This document shows positions 1-8,306 of a stretch of 47,489 bases of DNA, piece by piece. The stretch covers positions 1-47,489 of the forward strand of contig PXAP01000116.1 in assembly GCA_003567115.1 (NCBI GenBank). Reading direction: 5' to 3'. This stretch comes from Bacteroidota bacterium. Lineage in GTDB: Bacteria; Bacteroidota; Bacteroidia; Bacteroidales; PUMT01. The position numbers and the translations under genes were made by a program. The notes under the pieces are model-generated. The model worked only from the letters and a program-made list of their open reading frames with translations, was not told the origin of the DNA and did not search any database. Each line of letters starts with the position of its first letter. Positions within the stretch are counted from its first letter, which is position 1.

Positions 1-125
1 ATGGAACCCGCATGGTTTTGTTGACCTTCGGTCGATTCTACATGCAATTATTTGTTCTTTTAGCAGTAATTGTCAGATGTAGAATTCATGTTATTTTGTC
101 TGTCGAAGGCTGATGCGGGTTTCAT
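1..125. repeat. Long imperfect hairpin element, copy 1
   Basis: The 125 bases fold into one nested hairpin. The outer arms 1-13 and 113-125 (ATGGAACCCGCAT / ATGCGGGTTTCAT) pair at all 13 positions with one G-T pair. CCTTCG (25-30) pairs with CGAAGG (104-109). ATTCTACAT (35-43) pairs with ATGTAGAAT (77-85), and CAATTA (45-50) pairs with TAATTG (67-72). It lies downstream of the sigma factor gene and may extend beyond the window start. It could be a structured RNA, a MITE-like element or a transcription terminator. The strand of function is unknown. Confidence 0.7.
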
Positions 126-154
126 TCGTATAAAGTATAGTTATCAATTTATTA

Positions 155-250
155 TCTTTATTGACTTCGTCGATTTTACATGCTATTTATTTCTCTCTTA
201 GCATAATTTTACTGATGTGAAATTCATGTTATTTTGTGAGACGCAGTATC
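155..250. repeat. Hairpin element, copy 2
   Basis: This is a diverged second copy of the element at 1-125, in the same orientation, sharing GTCGATT-TACATGC and GAATTCATGTTATTTTGT-type blocks. The central stem is kept: ATTTTACAT (173-181) pairs with ATGTGAAAT (215-223). Relative to copy 1, one C-G pair has become T-A and one T-A has become T-G. The apical pairing differs: TGCTA (181-185) with TAGCA (199-203). The outer GC-rich arms of copy 1 are not preserved. Confidence 0.65.
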
Positions 251-275
251 ATGGGCATTCTTCAGGATAGTTCCA

Positions 276-761
276 TCATATCAGCACCTCAATTTTTCCA
301 ATATACTTTTTAAGGAACATCCTGGCCCTGTATATGTAAACTTTTACCTGCGATTCAGTCAGTCCGGTTATTCCGGCAATTTCATTATATGAATATCCTT
401 CGTAATCTCTTAATAAAATTACCGACCTCTGGATTTCGGGCAACTTTTCAACAGCCTCATGTAATATTTCATTCAGATCATTATAACCTGTTATACAGGA
501 ATATGATTCATCATCAGAGATATCGAATTCAACCCGGTACTTTTCCTTTCTAACCGTATCTATCATGGCATGATATGCCGTTTTGAAAAGGTATGATTTC
601 ATTTTTTCCGGTGCAACTGTTTCCAGCTTCTGCCATAGTCTCTCAAATGAGTCCTGAACAATGTCGCGCGCTTTCTCCTCATTCTTAATGCTTTTGAGAA
701 TAAAACGGTATACAGCATCGGAATAATCATCAACGCATTTATTGAAATGTTCTATACTCAT
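276..761 (-). CDS. RNA polymerase ECF-type sigma factor
   Basis: This 161-aa protein is a sigma-70 family group IV (ECF) factor. Region 2 spans about residues 8-75 (helix with DIVQDSFERLW, then SYLFKTAYHAMID). Region 4 spans about 103-153, with the helix-turn-helix YSYNEIAGITGLTESQVKVYIYRAR. ECF factors redirect RNA polymerase to a small regulon and are usually held by an anti-sigma factor. No anti-sigma or FecR gene is beside it, and downstream toward the window edge there are only hairpin repeats. In Bacteroidota such factors often control SusCD-type or envelope loci, but the target here cannot be read from the sequence. Family certain, regulon unknown. Confidence 0.9.
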   Translation of the reverse strand: MSIEHFNKCVDDYSDAVYRFILKSIKNEEKARDIVQDSFERLWQKLETVAPEKMKSYLFKTAYHAMIDTVRKEKYRVEFDISDDESYSCITGYNDLNEILHEAVEKLPEIQRSVILLRDYEGYSYNEIAGITGLTESQVKVYIYRARMFLKKYIGKIEVLI

Positions 762-1032
762 ACCTTATAAAAACAAATTACAGTTTTGAAATTAGTATAA
801 ACAAAGTATACCATCACCTTAATTCATCTTAAGCCTGCATAACCAGTGAAAACTATTTTTCTGCTTCGAACCGGATAGTGTTTTACCAGCAGTTATTATA
901 TTATAATGACGTTTACAGGCACATTAAAGTTACAGGCAGAATAAAAATTAGATACTATAAACTCAGGATAATATATTTACCAGATATCATTAAAAGGCAT
1001 AATACAATATATGGACAGTACTATCTATAAAC

Positions 1033-1179
1033 TTATTTTCTTTCCGGATTTCCGGCTTTCAAAGCAGGCCTCAATAATTTAATAACAATAGCCGCCTGTT
1101 CCATGGGCACCTCCGGTTTTTCCCTGTTTCTTATAACTTTATATATATTATCGTAGTACTTTATTCCCGAAACTATAAT
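1033..1179 (-). pseudogene. Relic: C-terminal end of a Gfo/Idh/MocA family dehydrogenase
   Basis: Read on the minus strand, 1179 to 1033 is open for 48 codons and ends in TAA. It encodes a stretch with YYDNIYKVIRN, then EVPMEQAAIVIKLL, ending NPERK. This matches the usual last 40-45 residues of cytoplasmic Gfo/Idh/MocA dehydrogenases (YxxLYxAIRxGxPxxVxPEQAxxVxxxIExAxxS). A stop codon lies immediately upstream (1180-1182), and no N-terminal or catalytic part is found in the gap. The intact Gfo/Idh/MocA protein next door has a different C-terminus, so this is a remnant of another family member, not a duplicated tail of that gene. Identified by eye from family knowledge. Confidence 0.6.
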
Positions 1180-1228
1180 TTAACACATTATTATATTTAT
1201 AAAGTGATATTGTTTAACAAGGTGGATA

Positions 1229-1263
1229 ATCACATAAAGCTCCATTACAGCCCTTTATGTGAT
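1229..1263 (-). terminator. Perfect 11-bp stem hairpin after the oxidoreductase gene
   Basis: ATCACATAAAG (1229-1239) and CTTTATGTGAT (1253-1263) form a perfect 11-bp stem with a 13-nt loop. It lies 33 bp beyond the oxidoreductase stop codon, which fits a transcription end. No long T-run follows, so it may instead stabilise the 3' end of the mRNA. Confidence 0.5.
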
Positions 1264-1295
1264 ATAATCTGAATATTTCCAAAATAGTTCTGTTA

Positions 1296-2693
1296 TTATT
1301 CTGACTGTTTTGCAATTTCAAGTGCCTTTGTAGTTGTATAATATTTTGATATCATATTTGGCACCTCCCATTCCGGCAATTGCCCGTCTACAAGAAACTG
1401 AAGATATTTTGAGGTAACCGATGCAAAATGTGCTTCATGGCCAACATGATAAACCTCCGGTACCACGACTTCCCATCTGTTTTCCAGCTTCTTTAATTCG
1501 ACCCCGGGATATTTTTCCTGTATATTCCTGAATTCACGGGAAAGCACATCCCCGAAATCATCCATATTATCAGGATCTGAAGGCTCTATATAAAGTACAG
1601 GTTTGAAATCCTGTTCTTCCCCCTGCTCTATAATAAGATTGGCATTACTTCCCCTGGTAAAGGAATAATGTGTATCACCTCCCCCTTCAGGAGCCTGGTA
1701 TCCCCACTTAACTATTACCTGTGCATGAACATCTTTCAGAGTATAGTTCATTTCACCATTGCAATAAAACTGCAATAAAGTATCATTTTCTATATATTCA
1801 TTCAAATAATCAGGGAACTCCGATACTCCGGTTACATTTTCAAACTGGCTCCTGGTGACAGGAGTTGGCCACCTGCTTGCAGAGATCATTTCAACATCTC
1901 TCTCATAATCAATTATAAGTCCGGGGAAAAGTGCCCATTGTACAAGATCAACAAGATGAGTGGTAACATCCACAATACCTTCTCCCTGCTGTGTTACATC
2001 AAAATACCAGGGTGGCCGGCGGAGTACCTGACCAGATACATATTTAAAAATGTAATGCACACTTTCCTTAATAACTGAAGGATCTTCCGGACTGCCTTTC
2101 TCAAGCCGCCCGAATACCAAAGGTAACTGCATGATCTCTTTCTGAAGAATGCTGGTTATCTCATATCTTTCTGTCATAATATCATACAAAAGAACATTGT
2201 TCCTTTCGGCCGATTCAAAAGCTTCCTTAAGTAACTCAAAATTTTCAGCATTTATCGCCATAGGTTTATCTGAAAGAACATTCAGCCCCTCATCAACTGC
2301 TCGTTTTATATAAGTGGTTTTACGGCGATTATTCCCGGCAAGCACAACAACATTACCTTTTTTCTCCTCCAGCATTCTTTCAAGGTAATCGTCTCCAGTA
2401 TAAACAACCTGATTCCATGATGTCGGATTCTCATCCCGGTTATTATAATTTTCAATCATGGCAAGATGCTGCTCAACTTCAGGTCCTTCCGGAGCATATA
2501 CATGGACGGTAGGATCCACCTGCTCATACATGTCTTTCTGCACAAGATACGCATGAAAATGACCGGGTGCAAGGGTAATAAGTCTGACCTCATTTGGCTC
2601 CCCGGTAAACTGATTTGTTTCCATATCACAAGCACTTATAAAAGATAGAATTACTAAAATACCGGATAATTTTAAAACGGATGATTTAATCAT
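1296..2693 (-). CDS. Exported lipoprotein oxidoreductase of the Gfo/Idh/MocA superfamily (PF16490-type C-terminus)
   Basis: 465 aa. Residues 1-22 form a lipoprotein signal ending in FISAC, so the mature protein should be anchored through Cys22 outside the cytoplasm. The remainder has the Gfo/Idh/MocA plan: a Rossmann-like part with APGHFHA (42-48) where a Gly-rich loop normally sits, SDKPMA (141-146) in place of the classical EKP motif, and GEGIVDVTTHLVD (about 237-249) in the C-terminal domain. I associate this form with the 'putative oxidoreductase C-terminal domain' group. The two exported upstream partners (DUF6807 and ThuA-like) suggest a shared periplasmic sugar pathway. The altered glycine loop raises the question of how or whether NAD(P) is bound. 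Substrate unknown. Confidence 0.85.
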   Translation of the reverse strand: MIKSSVLKLSGILVILSFISACDMETNQFTGEPNEVRLITLAPGHFHAYLVQKDMYEQVDPTVHVYAPEGPEVEQHLAMIENYNNRDENPTSWNQVVYTGDDYLERMLEEKKGNVVVLAGNNRRKTTYIKRAVDEGLNVLSDKPMAINAENFELLKEAFESAERNNVLLYDIMTERYEITSILQKEIMQLPLVFGRLEKGSPEDPSVIKESVHYIFKYVSGQVLRRPPWYFDVTQQGEGIVDVTTHLVDLVQWALFPGLIIDYERDVEMISASRWPTPVTRSQFENVTGVSEFPDYLNEYIENDTLLQFYCNGEMNYTLKDVHAQVIVKWGYQAPEGGGDTHYSFTRGSNANLIIEQGEEQDFKPVLYIEPSDPDNMDDFGDVLSREFRNIQEKYPGVELKKLENRWEVVVPEVYHVGHEAHFASVTSKYLQFLVDGQLPEWEVPNMISKYYTTTKALEIAKQSE

Positions 2694-2778
2694 AACATTC
2701 TTGTTTTATTATTATTATATTAACAATTTACTTGCCTTTATTTTCTAATATTTGCCTGTAAATATGTAATTCAAGCCT

Positions 2779-4026
2779 TTATTCCTCCACGGTAATCACC
2801 GGAGGATGCGAAAAATCATTCCATATCCGTTCAGCCTCTATTGTATCCATTTCCCCGTCAAACACCAAAATACGATACCTGAGCATGTAATTTCTATCAG
2901 AATCAAGAATCCATTGTGTGTTTCGTGTAGGGGAAAAGTTAATAAAATGGTCACCTCTTCCTCCTGTCGCATCTGAGCCCCATGTTCTCAGTGGTTCAGG
3001 ATGATTATAATTGGAAGGATGCCCCATCATAAGTATCCCTGCCTCCCCCTCCGGGGTATCTCCAAATACAATACACCACCGCGCCCTTTCGCCATCTGCA
3101 TGATCCCTGTCCAATCCTTCAGAAGTAAAAAAATCACTGTTTTCACTTGTCCAGTAATCCGTTGCCCTTAAAACAAATCCTCCGTACCTGTATTCCTCAA
3201 GAATTAACTTTTCAACAGGACTGAGACGAGACTTTATATCTATAAGAAATGTATTCTCATTCCGATTGAAAACCCTTATTTCTTTCAACTCATTCATTGC
3301 AATCATTTCCCCGGGAGAATCAGGCCAGGCAACATGCTCATGCAAAACTTGCAAACTCCCGAACAAGGGACCCTGATTTACAGAAGCCACTCCCCCGAAA
3401 CGTACCCTGCCTTCTCCTTTTGCCAGGTTCCAGAAATCAATCTCTTCTCCCCGGAAAGTAGTTTTTGTCCATGGATTCCAGATGCCATAATGATGCATAT
3501 GATCTTCTGGTTGTATATTGGTAAGAACAGCACCATTAGGAGCAAATAGCGGATGTATGAACCCACTTCTCCGGTAGATAGTATCATATCCTTCAGGAGG
3601 ATAAACAATACCGGAATTGTATTGCAGCACCGGAATATCACCGGAAAGGATAACATACGCATCCTCTTCCCTTTTAACGCTGATGTTTTTAGATACTTTA
3701 AGTGCTGACTCCTTTCTAAGTTCAAATATCCTCGTTTTACCCGGTTCTGTCTGACCATCCAGTAACCAGTGAAGAAAACGCTCCTCTCCAAAACTGAATT
3801 GTACAGCCTGGAAAACAAGTTCGTTTTCAATTAGCTCGTATAACCTCAAATTTTCTTCGTTCACGCTGGTAATATCATCCAATGAAATCGATAAAGGAGT
3901 ATCAGATCGTTCGTATGACCCCGGGTTAACACTAATTGTTGCCAGTATATTTGTTTCATCTGCCCGAGTTCCACAAAACGTAAAGAATAAAATACTCAAG
4001 CCGAGGAATAATGCTACTGCTTTCAT
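2779..4026 (-). CDS. Exported PmoA-like / DUF6807 family protein
   Basis: 415 aa with an N-terminal signal (hydrophobic residues 2-18, FFTFCGTRA before the mature part; cleavage by signal peptidase I or II is possible). The middle carries the characteristic HPLFAPNGAVLTN, then an HMHHYGIWNPW motif, typical of the family annotated 'PmoA family' or DUF6807 in Bacteroidota and Planctomycetes. No enzymatic activity is established for it as far as I know. The name came from a genomic link to methane monooxygenase and should not be read as function. The gene lies 85 bp upstream of the exported oxidoreductase and downstream of the ThuA-like gene, a trio that often occurs in sugar-degradation loci. 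Confidence 0.85.
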   Translation of the reverse strand: MKAVALFLGLSILFFTFCGTRADETNILATISVNPGSYERSDTPLSISLDDITSVNEENLRLYELIENELVFQAVQFSFGEERFLHWLLDGQTEPGKTRIFELRKESALKVSKNISVKREEDAYVILSGDIPVLQYNSGIVYPPEGYDTIYRRSGFIHPLFAPNGAVLTNIQPEDHMHHYGIWNPWTKTTFRGEEIDFWNLAKGEGRVRFGGVASVNQGPLFGSLQVLHEHVAWPDSPGEMIAMNELKEIRVFNRNENTFLIDIKSRLSPVEKLILEEYRYGGFVLRATDYWTSENSDFFTSEGLDRDHADGERARWCIVFGDTPEGEAGILMMGHPSNYNHPEPLRTWGSDATGGRGDHFINFSPTRNTQWILDSDRNYMLRYRILVFDGEMDTIEAERIWNDFSHPPVITVEE

Positions 4027-4199
4027 TGTTATTTATATTATAATTAATTAATTGGTACTGTTCAATAAATTACTGGAGCCATTAAAAGCAAATAAAATCT
4101 ATTATGCCCGGAAAACTTATAATATCAAAGGGATATGCTAATATTTTAAAAGATTCATGTGTTTATATTTACAAATCCATGGTCTCATATAACATAAAT

Positions 4200-5027
4200 T
4201 TATTTAATATCCAGGGATCTGGAATATGCATTACTGTAATCCGGCAGACCATCGGCAGTCACCCATTTAATACCCCCAAGAATGTGCTGCATAAATAGTT
4301 CATCTTTAAATATATGGTCGTCATGGCCGTAGGAAGTATACCATTGCCTGCCTCCATCAAAGGTATTACACCACACAGAAGGATAGTCATTCCCAAAAGC
4401 ATAAGGTTTTTCCTCGTCATCTTCAATTGTGGAAAGATCATGTGCCATCAGGACCCGGACTTGTGGGTTATATTCTTTCACATAATAAGGTTCATCTTCA
4501 ATTATCCATGGATTTGGTAAATGCCGGGTAGACGGATGTGTCCCGTCAATTATATTGACATTAAATTCCTGATACCGGGGATGTCTGTCAAAAGTAGCGC
4601 CGATCATTTTTTTATACCAGTCCCAGTTTCTTTCAGTCCCTATTGCTATATGTATCCCAACAAAACCACCTCCCGCCTGGACGTAACGTTTCAAAGCTAT
4701 TCTTTGATCATCTGTATGAAAAACATCGTTGTTGGTATTTGCAAATACAAGGGCATGATATCTTTTAAGATTATCATCAGTAAAGAGAGAGGGATCATCT
4801 GAAACATCCATATTGAACCTATGCTCATCCGCTAATTTTTGAAGTGCATCAATGCCTGCAGGAATACTGGCATGAAAGAATCCTCCTTCCCCTACTTTCG
4901 TATAAACCAGTATGTTTATCCCTTCCGTATTTCCTGTACGATTGTCCCATTTACCCGGTGGCGATGAACAGGAGAAGAACTGAAATATAAAGATAAGCAG
5001 ACCTAAAAATAGTGTGGGATTCATCAT
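4200..5027 (-). CDS. ThuA-like domain lipoprotein
   Basis: 275 aa. Residues 1-20 form a lipoprotein signal (FQFFSC). The rest is a ThuA-like domain with a glutamine-amidotransferase-like fold: NILVYTKVGEGGFFHASIPAG near the start, HALVFANTNND, GGFVGIHIAIG with the usual Gly-rich turn, then NWDWYKKMIGATFDRHP, and EDEPYYVKEYNP toward the end. ThuA proteins are linked to disaccharide catabolism through keto-sugar intermediates. Here the protein should act in the periplasm. It is the first gene of a ThuA - DUF6807 - oxidoreductase run on the minus strand, separated by 173 and 85 bp. The exact reaction is unknown. Confidence 0.88.
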   Translation of the reverse strand: MMNPTLFLGLLIFIFQFFSCSSPPGKWDNRTGNTEGINILVYTKVGEGGFFHASIPAGIDALQKLADEHRFNMDVSDDPSLFTDDNLKRYHALVFANTNNDVFHTDDQRIALKRYVQAGGGFVGIHIAIGTERNWDWYKKMIGATFDRHPRYQEFNVNIIDGTHPSTRHLPNPWIIEDEPYYVKEYNPQVRVLMAHDLSTIEDDEEKPYAFGNDYPSVWCNTFDGGRQWYTSYGHDDHIFKDELFMQHILGGIKWVTADGLPDYSNAYSRSLDIK

Positions 5028-5137
5028 TAAACCAGATAAAATTATTCAAAATTTATTTCATTTATTACCTCAGGTGCTCATGCTAATGTGTTTATGTTTG
5101 CTTTTCAAAGGTCAAAATGAACTTGCTATTACCATTT

Positions 5138-6265
5138 TCATTTTTTAACAATCCTCCCCTTCCAATAAAATACACCTGTAAAGGCAGTTATTACGGTAAA
5201 ACTAATATAAAAAAAATAAAGAAACTGTATTACCGGAAAATATTTCATTAACTTATTTTCTCTGAAAAAGGTCGTAACAGAAAAAAGAAACGGGAAATCT
5301 ATAAGTGATTTAGAGATGAAAATAAATGCTCCGATTAATAAAAAGGGATAAAATAAAATTCCTGAAAACAGGCATATGACGAAATAGAAATTAATTATAA
5401 ATATAAGTATCGCCGTGAAAACAGACGCTTTACTCTTATAATGCCGGCTCTTTGATGTCCAGCGTTTTCTTTGTTTAAAAAATCCGGCTAGTTCTGATTG
5501 AGCTTTTGTGGTCACTATACCATCATTACTCTTTAAGAAACAGAGGTTTTCAATACCTGCCTTATGCATTGCAAGTAAAAGAAAAACGTCATCGCCCGAG
5601 GATAATACCTGATCATTATAATGACCTCCTGCTGCAAAATATGTATCTTTTCTGAATCCGAGATTTGCTGAGCTGCACATAACCGGATTACCGGTATAGA
5701 GAGATCCTGCTGTTGAACCCAGCAGACTGTAATATTCAAGTTTTTGAAACTTACTGAAAAATTTCCTGTCCCCCTGCATAAGCACAGGTCCTGCAACAAG
5801 GTCAGCTTTGGTTTTATTGAAACAGTTAACCATACTCCATACCCATAAGGGAGAAGGTTTACAATCGGCATCGATGGTAAGAATAACAGCAAACCGGGAT
5901 GCAAAAACTCCCTTGCGCAATGCCGTTTTTTTTCCTTCTTCATCATTTGAAAGTCCTATATAGCGGATATTTCCATGGCGTTTTGCAAAATAGCGGATAA
6001 TATCCGGGGTAAGATCAGTTGAATGATCATCAATAATAATTATTTCAATCAGATTTTGAGGATAATCCTGTTTTGTCAGATCTTCAAGCAGCATTAATAT
6101 ATTTAGCTCCTCATTTCGTACAGGAACAAGAATTGATACAAAGGTATTTGTTACATCCGATAATGAAGATTGGGCCGGAGTCCGGATCCATCCGTAATAG
6201 AAAAGTCCTATCCACAAAATATAAGTAATTACCAGAGCAAATGCTATGATCCAAAAGACCATCAT
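5138..6265 (-). CDS. Membrane-bound family 2 glycosyltransferase
   Basis: 375 aa. An N-terminal membrane helix (residues 2-26) is followed by a GT-A domain: SILVPVRNEELNI (about 44-56), IIIDDHS, DADCKPSP as the metal-binding DxD-like motif, and FFKQRKRWTSKS, the QxxRW motif of processive or membrane-tethered GT2 enzymes. About three C-terminal membrane helices follow from residue 280. It would transfer a sugar from a nucleotide or lipid donor to an envelope glycan or lipid at the inner membrane. The acceptor is unknown. GNAT and radical SAM genes lie upstream on the same strand and the gap to the GNAT gene is only 33 bp, so co-transcription is likely. The start could be Met1 or Met2. Confidence 0.88.
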   Translation of the reverse strand: MMVFWIIAFALVITYILWIGLFYYGWIRTPAQSSLSDVTNTFVSILVPVRNEELNILMLLEDLTKQDYPQNLIEIIIIDDHSTDLTPDIIRYFAKRHGNIRYIGLSNDEEGKKTALRKGVFASRFAVILTIDADCKPSPLWVWSMVNCFNKTKADLVAGPVLMQGDRKFFSKFQKLEYYSLLGSTAGSLYTGNPVMCSSANLGFRKDTYFAAGGHYNDQVLSSGDDVFLLLAMHKAGIENLCFLKSNDGIVTTKAQSELAGFFKQRKRWTSKSRHYKSKASVFTAILIFIINFYFVICLFSGILFYPFLLIGAFIFISKSLIDFPFLFSVTTFFRENKLMKYFPVIQFLYFFYISFTVITAFTGVFYWKGRIVKK

Positions 6266-6298
6266 ATATTCAAGGAAAGTATCTTAATGAAGCAATTT

Positions 6299-6763
6299 TT
6301 ACACTCCACAACTGCTTATCCATTCAAATAATTGATAATGTTCCCCATTCATGCCAAAATTTCTGTAAACCTGCAGGGCTTTTTTATTGGTCTTGTCAAC
6401 ATATAATCTGATTCCGTAAAAGGCCGGATTGTTTTCAACCATTTGTTTAATATGCAAGTATAAATGTTTGAAAACTCCTTTATTACGATATTCCGGTAAA
6501 ACATATACGGATTGAATCCATAATATTTGGCAATTTCTCCAGTCGCTCCATTCATATGTGGTAAGCAGTGATCCTGACACTTTGCCATTAATTTCTGCTA
6601 TATAATAACAGCCTTTTGCGGAATCGGAAAAAACAGCCTTGACTCCCTTTTGCACAATAACCGGATTCAGCTCAAGGCTTTCTGTTTCCATTGCCATCTT
6701 TTCCTGAAAACGGGAGATTACTTTATATTCATCTGGCATAGCCTTCCTTACAGATATCATCAA
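6299..6763 (-). CDS. GNAT family N-acetyltransferase
   Basis: 154 aa, a single GNAT domain. IRKAMPDEYKV-type strand 1 at the start, then WIQSVYVLPEYRNKGVFKHLY (about 83-103) with the acetyl-CoA binding V-PEYRNKGV loop (Q/RxxGxG/A pattern), and ending YRNFGMNGEHYQLFEW, the usual 'Y-x-x-x-GF' final strand. It acetylates an amine with acetyl-CoA. The substrate cannot be predicted. The gene sits 33 bp upstream of the GT2 gene. The first two codons are both ATG, so the start may be one residue later. Confidence 0.85.
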   Translation of the reverse strand: MMISVRKAMPDEYKVISRFQEKMAMETESLELNPVIVQKGVKAVFSDSAKGCYYIAEINGKVSGSLLTTYEWSDWRNCQILWIQSVYVLPEYRNKGVFKHLYLHIKQMVENNPAFYGIRLYVDKTNKKALQVYRNFGMNGEHYQLFEWISSCGV

Positions 6764-6863
6764 AAACCGGTTTTAATTATCAATATATCTGTTTGCAAAT
6801 TACGGAAATAATTTGGATTTAGGTACACCAGGAAAATCAAGGGAATAATAATGTCTGCTATTA

Positions 6864-7964
6864 TTATATTCCCTGAACATCAAGATTGGTAAGCCCGGCC
6901 CGCCTGGCAGCATTAACAGCATTTCTGTATTCCGCAACAGTGAGCCTGCGCGAAATCTCGGGGTAATCATGCGCCTTGAACATAGGCTGATACTGGGACA
7001 TAAGATTCACATATGTATCTTCAGGAAGATTTTGAGATATCCATTTTACCAGATCACTTGTATTACCAACATTATTGGGCATTATAAGATGCCTTATTAT
7101 CAGCCCTCTCTGCAAAATGCCATCATTGGCCCCGGGATCGGCAACTCCCACCTGCCTGTTCATTTCAATGAGTGCTTTTTTGGTTATTTCAGGGTATGTT
7201 TCAGCACCAGGAGAGTATTTATCTGCCATTTCGGAATCGAAATATTTGAAATCTGACAAATAAATATCTATGACCCCGTCCAGTAGATTTAATATCTCCA
7301 TACGTTCCCATCCACTTGTATTGTATGCAACAGGCAGCCGTAAACCATTTCCGGCGGCCTTATCAAGGGCAAACATTATGTGAGGGGCATAATGCGTAGG
7401 TGTTACAACATTAATATTGTGGCAGCCAATTCTTTGCAGTTGCAGCATCATGTCGCTCAACTGATCTGTATTATAATTCCGGCCCACACCTCCCTGACTG
7501 ATTTCCCAGTTAATGCAGAACACGCATAACATAGCACAATTAGTAAAAAAAATTGTTCCTGAGCCGTTTTTGCCCACCAAAGGTCGCTCTTCCCCAAAAT
7601 GGGGATTATAGGAAGAAACCTGAAGCTGGTCAGTGGCAGAGCAATAATCACCTTCCTGCCCCCTGAGTCGGTCATTCTCGCATTCACGGGGACAAAGCCG
7701 GCAGGTACTCATCATATTCCATAAAACTTCAGCCCTTGCACGAAGTTCACCGGTACGGTGCAATTTAAGATATCCGGGTTCGAAATGATCAGAGTTGTTA
7801 TCAAAACTGGCAACGGCTGACATATTTGTATGAGTTTTATTACCATGACGGGACGATGAATCTGAAAAACACGCAGATAAAGCAGGTGCGGGGAAAATAC
7901 CTGCTAATGACATAGCGGCCAGTTTCCGGCAAAAGCTCCTGCGATTTGATTTACATGAAGCCAT
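6864..7964 (-). CDS. Radical SAM protein (PflA/PflX-like, COG1313 type) with a predicted Tat lipoprotein signal
   Basis: 366 aa. The SAM-cluster motif is C143-x3-C147-x2-C150 (CAMLCVFC). It is preceded by four more cysteines (C88, C91, C95, C108) typical of the COG1313 PflA-homolog group, which begins with a CRLCPREC-type module. Downstream strands such as NINVVTPTHYAPH, AYNTSGWE and DIYLSDFKYF match that group. The N-terminus is odd: NRRSFCRKLAAMSLAG carries a twin arginine (R8-R9) before a hydrophobic stretch, and ALSAC (28-32) looks like a lipobox. This predicts folding in the cytoplasm and export as a Tat lipoprotein. A later start at Met48 would remove the signal; the domain itself begins near residue 62. 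The substrate is unknown. It is not an obvious sulfatase-maturase. Confidence 0.85.
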   Translation of the reverse strand: MASCKSNRRSFCRKLAAMSLAGIFPAPALSACFSDSSSRHGNKTHTNMSAVASFDNNSDHFEPGYLKLHRTGELRARAEVLWNMMSTCRLCPRECENDRLRGQEGDYCSATDQLQVSSYNPHFGEERPLVGKNGSGTIFFTNCAMLCVFCINWEISQGGVGRNYNTDQLSDMMLQLQRIGCHNINVVTPTHYAPHIMFALDKAAGNGLRLPVAYNTSGWERMEILNLLDGVIDIYLSDFKYFDSEMADKYSPGAETYPEITKKALIEMNRQVGVADPGANDGILQRGLIIRHLIMPNNVGNTSDLVKWISQNLPEDTYVNLMSQYQPMFKAHDYPEISRRLTVAEYRNAVNAARRAGLTNLDVQGI

Positions 7965-8306
7965 AAATTATTATATTTTAAATTTGGTTTTACCTGACCA
8001 AAATTGTTTGAAGAATTGACCCTTCCCCGCCTGATTGCAAGGAATCTTTGATTCTTTACTCCTTTTTTATACTTACTAACCTGCTGCAAGCAACGGGGAA
8101 TCATTTTGCAACAGACAAAATCATTAATAAAAATAATTAATTTTATGTAGTTCATAAAACGTGGGGTAAATATATTTTATTCCATATTTTATATAATTAC
8201 TATAATAATTTATTCGGGATGGATAAACACCTCAGAATTTCTTAAAGGCTGAGATCATTATTGTAACCTAAACATCAGTATTATAACTATTCAAAACTCA
8301 CCTGGC
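7965..8306. other. Divergent intergenic region
   Basis: 342 bp between the radical SAM gene (minus) and the CPBP gene (plus); it must hold both promoters. TTCCCCG (about 8022) and CGGGGAA (about 8095) form a distant inverted pair of unclear meaning. I found no coding remnant or known RNA. Confidence 0.4.

Larger units (their letters stand above)
762..1295. other. Gene-poor intergenic region with a gene relic and a terminator
   Basis: This 534-bp gap holds the relic of a Gfo/Idh/MocA gene (1033-1179) and a hairpin (1229-1263), described separately. The rest (762-1030) is AT-rich and contains the sigma factor promoter region. I recognise nothing else in it. Confidence 0.6.

Noticed and set aside
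1..250. CRISPR array or retron RNA at the left edge
   Set aside because: The two copies differ in length and have no spacers; no cas gene or reverse transcriptase is in the window.
6864..7964. Radical SAM gene as the maturase of the sulfatase
   Set aside because: It lacks the SPASM-type C-terminal cysteine pattern of anaerobic sulfatase maturases, is exported by prediction, and lies 38 kb away.
7904..8155. 83-codon frame upstream of the radical SAM gene
   Set aside because: It overlaps the radical SAM gene's 5' end in another frame and has no recognisable domain.
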